Shown: one piece after another, positions 26,162 to 33,733 of the stretch | Layout of the letters: every line of letters begins with the position of its first letter | Position numbering within the stretch: the stretch's first letter is position 1 | Assembly (NCBI GenBank): GCA_017428725.1 | Contig: JAFRQH010000025.1 | Location: 156,869-220,868, forward strand | Source of the DNA: Bacteroidales bacterium | GTDB taxonomy: Bacteria; Bacteroidota; Bacteroidia; Bacteroidales; UBA932 | DNA length: 64,000 nt | Direction of reading: 5' to 3' | Notes under the pieces: model-generated | Told to the model about the DNA's origin: nothing | Seen by the model: the letters and a program-made list of their open reading frames with translations, nothing else | The model's database searches: none | Program-made: the position numbers and the translations under genes

Positions 26162-27499
26162 CTAGATTCCGGAGTTGGAATCCGCGTACCGCTTGATCTC
26201 CGCTTCTTTGCGCTTGACCTGGATCTGGGCGGCCAGCAGCAGGGCCTTGAGGTTCTCCAGCGAAGACTCCGCCTCCTTGTAGTCGGCTTCAAGCTGCGCC
26301 AGGGTTTCCCGGGCGTCGGCGAGTTTCTCCTGTGCCTTGGCGAGCGCTTCGGCCTTCCTCTCTGTCGCGCCGCCTTTGGCGAGCGCTTTGTCGTAGTCGG
26401 CTTGCTTGCTGGCGACCGCCTTCCGGGCGTCCTCGACCTTGCCGGCCTGTTTCTGCTTGTCGGCGGGGTAGTTGGTGATGGTCTTGTTGGCGTTCTTCAG
26501 GTCTTTGTCGGCCTTCTTCTGCTGCTCCTTGAAGTAGGCGAGCTCGGTGCCGCGGAACCAGTCCCGGTAGCGCACCCAGGCGTGCAGCCAGACCTTGGCG
26601 ATGCTCTCCACGGCATCGCCGAGGATGACCTTGCTGTATTCGAAGAAATGCTCCCTGAATGCGGCGGATTCCATATAGAGGTTCTTGGAGATCTCGGACG
26701 GGACGTGGTCGGCCGGGACCAGGCGGTAGGACATCAGGTAAGAATACTGCGTGATGCCGCTCATATAGTCCCAGGTGTTGCCGCATCCGGAGCCCCAGCT
26801 CCAGACGAACTCCCGCGTCTCGACTTCCTCCTCGACATATTGCATCAGCTCGCTCATCTCCGGCTGCTTGAGCGGGTAGCCTTCGGGGTCGTAGAAGAAG
26901 CGCTCGTTGTCGTCGTCGATAAAATACGAAGCGCGGACCTGCTGGTCCCACACATCCTCGATGAAGGCGTGCACTTCATTGTCGTTGTAGAACGACCGCG
27001 CGTCGCAGTGCAGGGGCATATGCCCGTCCGCGATATAGTGCGACAGGATGAAGAAGCGCATCGCGATGTGGTTGTTGGAGGGGATGATGGGGGAGCCCTC
27101 GTTCTCCATCGTCAGGATCTTGAACGAGTCGATCAGGCTCTCGGTGAAGGACTCGCAGCGGTCGCAGAGATTGTGGCGCTTGTTGAGCAGGAAGGGCTTG
27201 CCGTACATGTCGGACCTTAACCCGTACTGGTAGAGCTGCAGGGTCGGCGGCATCACGCGGAAGGATGCGGTCGCCCCTTCCGGGGCACTCGTGTCCGGCT
27301 CGTACTTGACGATGTGGCTCGGGGTCATGTCCTTGAAAACGGAGTCGGGATACCAGGCTCCGGAGAGTACGAAGTCCCGGTAGTTCTTGAACCACGTGAT
27401 GAGGGCCTTGGCGTCATCCGACTGACGGGCCGGGATCTTGGCCTTCTCGATACGTTTCATGGCCATCATGGCCAGCCAGGCGTGGGTGTATTTTTTCAT
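26162..27499 (-). CDS. Zinc-dependent phospholipase C / S1-P1 nuclease-like protein with C-terminal coiled coil
   Basis: A 445-residue protein. The N-terminal half resembles the trinuclear-zinc PLC/S1-P1 fold: THAWLAMMAM at the start and the metal signature HYIADGHMPLHCD (H..D..H...H). The last ~110 residues are a Lys/Glu/Ala-rich coiled coil (KADKDLKNANKT, AEALAKAQEKLADARETL). I start at 27499: earlier in-frame starts exist to 27568, but a -7-like TTAATTTG (minus, 27567-27574) would place transcription downstream of them. With this start there is no obvious signal peptide, which is odd for a family usually secreted. The activity is not certain. Confidence 0.65.
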   Translation of the reverse strand: MKKYTHAWLAMMAMKRIEKAKIPARQSDDAKALITWFKNYRDFVLSGAWYPDSVFKDMTPSHIVKYEPDTSAPEGATASFRVMPPTLQLYQYGLRSDMYGKPFLLNKRHNLCDRCESFTESLIDSFKILTMENEGSPIIPSNNHIAMRFFILSHYIADGHMPLHCDARSFYNDNEVHAFIEDVWDQQVRASYFIDDDNERFFYDPEGYPLKQPEMSELMQYVEEEVETREFVWSWGSGCGNTWDYMSGITQYSYLMSYRLVPADHVPSEISKNLYMESAAFREHFFEYSKVILGDAVESIAKVWLHAWVRYRDWFRGTELAYFKEQQKKADKDLKNANKTITNYPADKQKQAGKVEDARKAVASKQADYDKALAKGGATERKAEALAKAQEKLADARETLAQLEADYKEAESSLENLKALLLAAQIQVKRKEAEIKRYADSNSGI

Positions 27500-27578
27500 A
27501 TAGGCTAATATACTCTTTTTTCTGAAGAATCTGTTGGATATTCCCCGGAAAATAGACATATTTACCACAAATTAAACT

Positions 27579-27587
27579 AGTTAGTAG
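27579..27587 (+). promoter_or_regulatory. Leader motif AGTTAGTAG before the M28 peptidase
   Basis: AGTTAGTAG ends 1 base before the ATG at 27589. It has the same core and similar placement as the leaders at 515 and 2707. Confidence 0.35.
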
Positions 27588-27588
27588 C

Positions 27589-29157
27589 ATGATTAGGATC
27601 AAATTCCCCGTGATTGCTGCGACAATTGTCGCAGTTCTCAGTTTCCAGTGCGCATTTGCACAGGTTTCCGAATCCCCCGAGCTCGCTTCCCGTATTAAGG
27701 ATGAGGGTTTGAACAATTCTCAGATCGAGCAGATCTCGCAGTATATGACGGACCTGCTCGGTTCCCGCCTGACCGCTTCGCAGCAGAAACGCCGTGCGGA
27801 GGGCCTGGTCATCTCCAAGCTCCGTGAGTTCGGCCTGTCCAACCCGCGCGCCGAGTTCGCTTATGAGTTCACCCGCGGCGGCTGGGATGTCGTCAAGACT
27901 TACGCCGCGATGACCGCTCCGTATTATTGCGCGTTCTCCGTGAACCCCAAGGCCTGGACGGGCAGCACCCACGGACTCGTGAAGGGGGAGTGCGTGGTCT
28001 TCGATGTCCAGTCCAAGGAGGATCTCGAGAAGTACCGTGGCAAGCTCGCCGGCAAGATCCTGCTGATGCCCTCCACGCAGAACTATACCATCAACTTCAA
28101 CCCGCTCGCTACGCGCTATACTGAGGAGCAGTTAAGTGCTCTTACCCAGGACAACCGTGCGGCGTCCTCCGTTTCTCCGGCCGGCCCTCCCACCGCAGGC
28201 CGTCCCCGCCAGACCGCAGCGAACTACGAGGCTGCCAGGGAGCTTCAGCAGCTGACGGCGGCCTTCCTGGCCAACGAGAAGCCCCTCTGCGTCGTCACGG
28301 GCCGCGGCACTTTCAACGTCCCCAGCGGCACGGGCGCATCCTATAAGGTCGGCGACCCTGAGCCGACTCCCGAGATCCTGATGCCCATCGAGGACCACGG
28401 CCGTATGGTCCGCCTGATCCAGAATGGCGAGAAGGTCGAGATGGAACTCGAACTGATCAACAAATTCACCAATGACCAGGAGGTCCACAATGTCTATGCG
28501 GAGATTCCCGGTACGGATCCCAAGCTCAAGGACCAGATCGTGCTGATCGGCGGTCACCTCGACTCCTGGCACGGCGGCACGGGCGCTGCCGACAACGCCT
28601 CCGGCTGCATCGTGATGATGGAGGCGATGCGCATCATCAAGGCCCTGGGCATCCAGCCCAAGCGCACGATCCGTATCGCGCTCTGGGGCGGCGAGGAGCA
28701 GGGCCTCTACGGCTCCCGCGGCTACCTCGAGCAGCACCTTTACAAGGACCAGAAGAAGCTCCCCGGCTACGACAAGTTCGCCCTGTACCTCAATATGGAC
28801 AACGGCTCCGGCCGCTTCCGCGGCATATATCTGGAGCGCAACGACGTGGCCTTCCCGTTCTTTGAGGCCTGGATGAAGTATATCGAGCCCCTCGGTTTCA
28901 ACTATCTCTCGCCCCGCACCACCGGCTCGACTGACCACGTGACCTTCAACCGCGCCGGCCTGCCCGCATACCAGTTCATCCAGGATGTGCTGGAGTACAA
29001 CCGTACTTACCACACCATCATGGACACCTATGAGCGTCTGTCCCTGGGCGACCTGACCCTGGATGCGACCATCGTGGCCTGGCTGGCGGTTTGCGCCGCC
29101 AACGATCCCGGCAAGATCCCTTCCCGCGAGATGCCGGCGACGCCCGCTCGGTTCTAA
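27589..29157 (+). CDS. M28-family metallopeptidase, exported
   Basis: A 522-residue secreted aminopeptidase/carboxypeptidase with a Sec signal (VAVLSFQCAFAQ). The M28 zinc site is complete: H and bridging D in GGHLDSWHGGTGAADN, GGEEQGLYGSRGY, D in LNMDNGSG and the last His in YHTIMDTYERL. A PA-like insert (about 110-290) contains a Pro/Ala-rich linker (SPAGPPTAGRPRQ). It is a Bacteroidetes carboxypeptidase-Q-like protein for periplasmic peptide trimming. A 20-bp hairpin terminator follows. Confidence 0.92.
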   Translation: MIRIKFPVIAATIVAVLSFQCAFAQVSESPELASRIKDEGLNNSQIEQISQYMTDLLGSRLTASQQKRRAEGLVISKLREFGLSNPRAEFAYEFTRGGWDVVKTYAAMTAPYYCAFSVNPKAWTGSTHGLVKGECVVFDVQSKEDLEKYRGKLAGKILLMPSTQNYTINFNPLATRYTEEQLSALTQDNRAASSVSPAGPPTAGRPRQTAANYEAARELQQLTAAFLANEKPLCVVTGRGTFNVPSGTGASYKVGDPEPTPEILMPIEDHGRMVRLIQNGEKVEMELELINKFTNDQEVHNVYAEIPGTDPKLKDQIVLIGGHLDSWHGGTGAADNASGCIVMMEAMRIIKALGIQPKRTIRIALWGGEEQGLYGSRGYLEQHLYKDQKKLPGYDKFALYLNMDNGSGRFRGIYLERNDVAFPFFEAWMKYIEPLGFNYLSPRTTGSTDHVTFNRAGLPAYQFIQDVLEYNRTYHTIMDTYERLSLGDLTLDATIVAWLAVCAANDPGKIPSREMPATPARF

Positions 29158-29173
29158 ACCTTACACGCTGATT

Positions 29174-29216
29174 TGCAGAAGCCCCCGGAAGCGGACCGCT
29201 TCCGGGGGCTTCTGCA
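29174..29216. terminator. Strong bidirectional terminator hairpin
   Basis: A perfect inverted repeat with 21-base arms around a single central A (20-bp stem, 3-base loop), core AGCCCCCGGAAGC. It lies between the convergent M28 gene and the acyltransferase-like gene, so it can end transcripts from both sides. There is no T-run on either side. Confidence 0.75.
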
Positions 29217-29228
29217 TACCGCTGCCTC

Positions 29229-30311
29229 TCAGATCCGGATCCGGGAGAACGGCTTGACGCGTGCCAGCAGCACGGAGGCGACGAAGACCAGGCCCCCGGC
29301 CAGCAGCGTCGTCTCCGGGGTGAAACGGAAGCCCATGACCTGGTGCATCAGGGCAAAGATGATCCAGATGACGAAGAACCACTGCAGCAGGTAGATGCGC
29401 AGCACGTCGGAGGCGCAGCGCGTGATCTGCGCCGTCAGGCGCCGGGGCGCTCTGCGTAGCAGGAAATGGGAGATGCCGGCGACGGACAGGAAGGCGGCGA
29501 TGCAAATGAAGGCGTCTCCGGTGCGGATGTGGTAGAAGTGCATCACGGACGAGTCGTCGAACATCCCGATTCCGCGCGGAGCGGCGTACAAGGTGTATCC
29601 CAGATAGATGGCAGTGCCCGCGAGGGCCAGCGGCAGCCAGAGCCGGTCCGTGTCGGTGCAGCGGCGCAGCATCCGCCCCATCCCGTAGCCGGCCACCACG
29701 AAGATGAACCAGTTGAGCAGCGGGAAATAGCTCTCCACGTCCTCGCCGTTGATGCCGGCGAAGAGCCCCAGGATGGCATCGGACCACATCCGCCCTGTGG
29801 AGACCATGTGGATGGCCGAGCCGCCCAGTGACATCGCCAGGGCCGTGAGCAGGATGGACCAGTAGGGGAGGCGCAGCAAGAGCAGGGCGCCGAGCAGGAT
29901 GGAAGACAGGCCGGCGAATTGCAGGATGTCGATGATCACCGTCTCGTCCAGCGCCCAGCCATACAGGTAGTCCTTGCCGGTAGCCACTCCCGCCAGCAGC
30001 ACGCCCAGCGCGCGGAACAGATTGAGCGCATAGGCGGCCAGGAACAGCCTCAGCCCCCGCCTGCACATGGCGGCAGGCTCCGCCCTGTGGTGCCAATAGG
30101 CGTAACCGATGCCCATGCACAGCATGAAGACCGGCGCTGCGAACTGGTGCGCACCGATGAAGGTGACCAGCCAGGGAAGCCCCTTCGAAATGCTGACGCC
30201 ATTATACTCGAAGGGGTGGCTCAGGACCATGAAGAAGAGCGCAAGGACCTTCGCCAGGTCCAAGTTGACCTGGCGCCCGGTGTTGACCTCTGCTTTACCG
30301 ATCAGCCTCAA
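29229..30311 (-). CDS. DUF1624/HGSNAT-like membrane acyltransferase
   Basis: A 360-residue protein with about 9-10 membrane helices. The N-terminal motif NLDLAKVLALFFMVLSHPFEY corresponds to the R-x-x-x-x-D-x-x-(K/R)...H signature of the heparan-alpha-glucosaminide N-acetyltransferase catalytic family, in which the His takes acetyl from cytoplasmic acetyl-CoA across the membrane. It follows a sugar-isomerase-like lipoprotein gene by 13 bases, so the pair may modify an exported sugar. The substrate is unknown, and it could also be called acyltransferase-3-like. Confidence 0.7.
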   Translation of the reverse strand: MRLIGKAEVNTGRQVNLDLAKVLALFFMVLSHPFEYNGVSISKGLPWLVTFIGAHQFAAPVFMLCMGIGYAYWHHRAEPAAMCRRGLRLFLAAYALNLFRALGVLLAGVATGKDYLYGWALDETVIIDILQFAGLSSILLGALLLLRLPYWSILLTALAMSLGGSAIHMVSTGRMWSDAILGLFAGINGEDVESYFPLLNWFIFVVAGYGMGRMLRRCTDTDRLWLPLALAGTAIYLGYTLYAAPRGIGMFDDSSVMHFYHIRTGDAFICIAAFLSVAGISHFLLRRAPRRLTAQITRCASDVLRIYLLQWFFVIWIIFALMHQVMGFRFTPETTLLAGGLVFVASVLLARVKPFSRIRI

Positions 30312-30324
30312 GGGGGAACGACGG

Positions 30325-31164
30325 TTATTCTCCGGCCAGGATGGCCTGGACGTTGCGGATGGAGGTGCGGCTGTCCTCGAGCATCTGGCGGGAACCGTAC
30401 TGCTCGACGGTGAGCCAGCCTTTATAGCCGCTTTCTTTGAGCGTGCGGATGATCGTTTCCATCTGGATGCAGCCCGTGCCGACCGGCTTGCAGGTCATGT
30501 CGGTCGGGGAGGTCCGGTCTTTGAGGTGGACGTGCTTGACCCGGTCCAGGAAATGCTTGAGAGAACCCACGGGGTCGTCTCCGGCAAAGAGGAAATTGCC
30601 GGAATCGTATGCCAGGCCAAGGTCTTTGGACACGGCGAACAACGAATCCAGCAGGGCCTTGTCGTAGCACAGGGAGCGGCGGTTGTCGTAGTCCTCGACC
30701 ACGATGTCGAAGCCCTCCGCGGTCACGCGCGCGGCGAAGTCAGCGATGCGGCTCCGGGCGGCCTCGCGGTCCGCCTTGGAGTAACCCTGTCCGGGCATCA
30801 GGCCAGTGACCAGCAGCAGACGCTCGAAGCCCCGCTCCTTCAGGAAGGCCAGCGTCTTGTCTTCCAGTTCCTTCTGGTCACCGCGGGAGTAGTTGATATC
30901 GGTGATGGCGCAGGCGTGGGCGAAGCCCAGGCTGTCCAGCGTCTTGATCTCCCCGGGCTTCTGGAAGACCCGGATGTCGGCGCCGGTGTATCCGGCCTCC
31001 TTGAGGAGGGTCGCCGCCTCCGCGAAGGAGATGCCCTCCTGCTGGGCGATGGTCTCTATGTGGTCGCAGAAGATGGAGATCTTGGGCTCCTCTGCCTTGT
31101 GGTTGCAGGACGCTGCGCCAAGGCAGAGCGCCGCCAAGGCGGCCAGGAAAACGGTCTTTTTCAT
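30325..31164 (-). CDS. Sugar phosphate isomerase/epimerase-like TIM-barrel lipoprotein
   Basis: A 279-residue AP-endonuclease-2/xylose-isomerase-type barrel behind a lipoprotein signal (LGAASC). The ATG at 31164 is preferred over an upstream TTG. Metal-site motifs: IVVEDYDNRRS, LAYDSGNFLFAG, VKHVHLKDR and WLTVEQYGS. It diverges from a second barrel lipoprotein at 31259 with a 94-base gap. Placement outside the cytoplasm argues against sugar phosphates; a free keto-sugar or inositol-type substrate is more likely (inference). Confidence 0.82.
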   Translation of the reverse strand: MKKTVFLAALAALCLGAASCNHKAEEPKISIFCDHIETIAQQEGISFAEAATLLKEAGYTGADIRVFQKPGEIKTLDSLGFAHACAITDINYSRGDQKELEDKTLAFLKERGFERLLLVTGLMPGQGYSKADREAARSRIADFAARVTAEGFDIVVEDYDNRRSLCYDKALLDSLFAVSKDLGLAYDSGNFLFAGDDPVGSLKHFLDRVKHVHLKDRTSPTDMTCKPVGTGCIQMETIIRTLKESGYKGWLTVEQYGSRQMLEDSRTSIRNVQAILAGE

Positions 31165-31216
31165 ACCTTTTCGCAATTGGTTTGTCGCGTCCTGCTAAGT
31201 TACTCTTTTTTATTGC

Positions 31217-31224
31217 TATATTAG
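31217..31224 (+). promoter_or_regulatory. Weak -7-like element TATATTAG
   Basis: TATATTAG differs at one position from TAnnTTTG. It lies 34 bases before the ATG at 31259, in the divergent gap between the two barrel lipoproteins. Confidence 0.3.
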
Positions 31225-31258
31225 CGCAAACAGAAGAAATAAAACCAATTATTTTACG

Positions 31259-32158
31259 ATGAGACACAAAATCCTCTTCTCAGTCCTGGCCCTTGCCCTG
31301 ATGACCGGTTGCTCCGGCAGCAAGGATGCCGCCCAGTTCCATATCGGGCTTCAGTTGTACAGCGTCCGCCAGGACCTCCAGCGCGATTTCCGCGGGACGC
31401 TGCAGAAGGTAAGTGACCTGGGCTACGAAGGCGTCGAGTTCTATAACGAATTCGCCGGGTACACGCCGGAGCAGGTGCGCGCACTCTGCGATTCGCTGGG
31501 GCTGACCATCTTCTCCAACCACGTGCCGGTCCGCCTGCTGATGACGGATCCGGACCGCGTGATCGCGGAGAGCCGCATCCTGGGGATGAAATACATCACG
31601 ATCCCTTCGATCCCGACCCGGCCGGCTGTCGATCCGGAGGGCTTCAAGCAGACCGTCGCCGCCATCGGCGAGATCGGCAAGAAGGTGCGTGCGGCAGGCT
31701 TCGAACTACTCTACCACAACCACGATTTCGAGTTCGCCCTCCTGCCGGACGGCACGGTCGGCCACGATTATATGTTCGCGGCCACGGACCCTGCCGACGT
31801 CGGGGTCGAGCTGGATGTGTGCTGGGCGGATTATGCCGGGGCGAATGTCCCGGAACTGGTCCGCAAGTATGCCGGCCGCCTGCCCGTGCTCCATATGAAG
31901 GACTACTACCAGGCCGGCAAGTCGGATGCGGACCCGTATGCGCTCGTCGGTGAGCAGGGCGGATCCGGCGGCGGACGCCGCGGTTTCGAGTACCGCCCGC
32001 TCGGCAAGGGCGTGGTGGACCTGGCTGCCGTCATCGACGCTGCGCGCCAGACCGGCGTCACCTGGCTCTGTGTGGAGCAGGACGACCCCTCGGCCGGCGC
32101 CGCTGACCGTTTCGAGGGCCCGGGCATCAGCGCCCGCTACCTGAAAGAGAACCTTTGA
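31259..32158 (+). CDS. Sugar phosphate isomerase/epimerase-like lipoprotein
   Basis: A 299-residue TIM-barrel lipoprotein (lipobox MTGC, residue 18). Family motifs: IGLQLYSVRQDLQRDF, GYEGVEFYNE, LLYHNHDFEF, VGVELDVCWAD, LPVLHMKDYY and WLCVEQDDPS. It is of the type often annotated as 3-ketoglucoside or inosose isomerase in Bacteroidetes. It has a Gly/Arg-rich loop (GEQGGSGGGRRGFEY) before the last strands. First gene of a probable operon with the AlaX-like gene (13-base gap), hydE and the second phosphatase. Confidence 0.87.
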   Translation: MRHKILFSVLALALMTGCSGSKDAAQFHIGLQLYSVRQDLQRDFRGTLQKVSDLGYEGVEFYNEFAGYTPEQVRALCDSLGLTIFSNHVPVRLLMTDPDRVIAESRILGMKYITIPSIPTRPAVDPEGFKQTVAAIGEIGKKVRAAGFELLYHNHDFEFALLPDGTVGHDYMFAATDPADVGVELDVCWADYAGANVPELVRKYAGRLPVLHMKDYYQAGKSDADPYALVGEQGGSGGGRRGFEYRPLGKGVVDLAAVIDAARQTGVTWLCVEQDDPSAGAADRFEGPGISARYLKENL

Positions 32159-32171
32159 GGGGGATGCAGCA

Positions 32172-32630
32172 ATGAATGAACCGGTCATCAACGAACACAA
32201 CAAGCAGGAGTATCCGCCGATGCACACGGCGGAGCACATCCTGAATGCGACGATGGTCAGGATGTTCGGCTGCCCGCGCTCCCGCAATGCCCACATCGAG
32301 CGCAAGAAATCCAAGTGCGACTACGAGCTCGCAGAGGCTCCTTCCGCCGAGCAGGTTGCGCAGATCGAGGCGACGGTCAACGAGGTCATCGCCCGGAACC
32401 TTCCGGTCACCGTCGCGTACGTCCCGCGCTCGGAGGCCGAAGGGCTCGTGGACCTGAGCAAACTCCCTGAAGGCGTGTCCGACACTTTGCGCATCGTCCG
32501 CGTGGGAGATTATGATGTCTGCGCGTGCGCGGGCGCCCACGTGGAGAACACCTCGGAGATCGGTACGTTCAAGATCCTCAGCCACGACTTCGAGGACGGT
32601 CGCTGGCGTGTCAGATGGAAAGTGATTTGA
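32172..32630 (+). CDS. AlaX-like (tRNA SAD domain) trans-editing protein
   Basis: A 152-residue stand-alone second-additional-domain protein. The zinc motif HTAEHIL (H18, H22) and the later ACAGAHV (C and H) complete the HxxxH...CxxxH site of alanyl/threonyl-tRNA synthetase editing domains. It would hydrolyse misacylated tRNA (for example Ser-tRNA-Ala). It is shorter than typical AlaX (about 160-240) and lacks the glycine-rich motif, so activity could differ. hydE starts 1 base after its stop. Confidence 0.78.
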   Translation: MNEPVINEHNKQEYPPMHTAEHILNATMVRMFGCPRSRNAHIERKKSKCDYELAEAPSAEQVAQIEATVNEVIARNLPVTVAYVPRSEAEGLVDLSKLPEGVSDTLRIVRVGDYDVCACAGAHVENTSEIGTFKILSHDFEDGRWRVRWKVI

Positions 32631-32631
32631 G

Positions 32632-33717
32632 ATGGTGACCCTGGACCGCGACGGCTTGATCGCCGCCATCGAATGCAAGGACCCCGCCTTCAACGAGGCG
32701 CTGCGGCAGGAGGCTTTCCGCACGAAGGTCGCCCACATCGGCACGGAGGTTTACCTCCGCGGTCTGATCGAGATTTCGAACATCTGCCGCAAGAACTGCC
32801 TGTATTGCGGCATACGGCGGGACAATGCCTCCTGTGCCCGCTACGAGCTCTCCGACGCGGAGGTCCTTGCAGCCGCCGCGCGCGCCGCCCGGCAGCGTTT
32901 CGGTTCGGTGGTGATCCAGGGCGGCGAGCGCACCGATGCAGCTTTCGTCCGCAAGATCACGCGCCTGGTCAAGGCCATCAAGCAGATAGAGACGGATTCC
33001 GAAGGCGGACGGCCCCTGGGCATCACACTGTCCCTGGGCGAGCAGCCGCGCGAGGTCTATGAGGAGTGGTTCGAAGCGGGCGCGCACCGCTATCTGCTCC
33101 GCATCGAGACGAGCAACCCGGACCTGTACCACAGGATCCATCCGCAGGATTCCCAGCATAGCTTCGAACGCCGAATGGAGGCCCTCCTGGACCTGAAAGC
33201 CATTGGTTACCAAGCTGGTACCGGCGCGATGATCGGCCTGCCTTACCAGACGGCGGCCGACCTGGCCGACGACCTGCTCTTCTACAAACGCTTCGATGCC
33301 CCGATGATCGGGATGGGCCCCTACAATCCCAATGACGAGACGCCGCTGACCCTCAGCGGTGCGCCGTATCCCAGCGACGCCGAGCGCCTGGAGCTCGGCC
33401 TGAAGATGATTGCGCTGCTGCGGCTCCTGATGCCGGACATCAACATCGCCTCTGCCACGGCGCTGGAGGTCCTGAGTCCGCGCGGGCGCGAGCTCGGCAT
33501 CCTCTCCGGGGCCAATGTCTTCATGCCCAACGTGACCCCGGACGAGCAGATGGTCAAGTACAACCTCTACGACCGCAAGACCCTGCTCCGTGACCGCCCG
33601 CACCCCGGCGAATCCCTCTTTGCCGACTCGCTGGGAGAGAGTCTCCGGAATGGCAGGATCACCATCGGCTTCGGCAGGTGGGGCGATTCCAAGCATTTCA
33701 CTGCCAGTAAACCATGA
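32632..33717 (+). CDS. hydE: HydE radical SAM enzyme, [FeFe]-hydrogenase maturase
   Basis: A 361-residue radical SAM/BATS-type enzyme. The cluster-binding motif CRKNCLYC (C52, C56, C59; CX3CX2C) is followed by GIRRDNASCARYEL, typical of HydE. Further signatures are VIQGGERTD, LRIETSNPDLY, GTGAMIGLPYQT and GMGPYNPNDETPL. HydE makes part of the diiron dithiolate ligand set of the H-cluster. No hydF, hydG or hydrogenase gene is in the window, so either they lie elsewhere or this is a HydE-like paralogue. Confidence 0.88.
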   Translation: MVTLDRDGLIAAIECKDPAFNEALRQEAFRTKVAHIGTEVYLRGLIEISNICRKNCLYCGIRRDNASCARYELSDAEVLAAAARAARQRFGSVVIQGGERTDAAFVRKITRLVKAIKQIETDSEGGRPLGITLSLGEQPREVYEEWFEAGAHRYLLRIETSNPDLYHRIHPQDSQHSFERRMEALLDLKAIGYQAGTGAMIGLPYQTAADLADDLLFYKRFDAPMIGMGPYNPNDETPLTLSGAPYPSDAERLELGLKMIALLRLLMPDINIASATALEVLSPRGRELGILSGANVFMPNVTPDEQMVKYNLYDRKTLLRDRPHPGESLFADSLGESLRNGRITIGFGRWGDSKHFTASKP

Positions 33718-33733
33718 TTCCAATGTCTGAACT

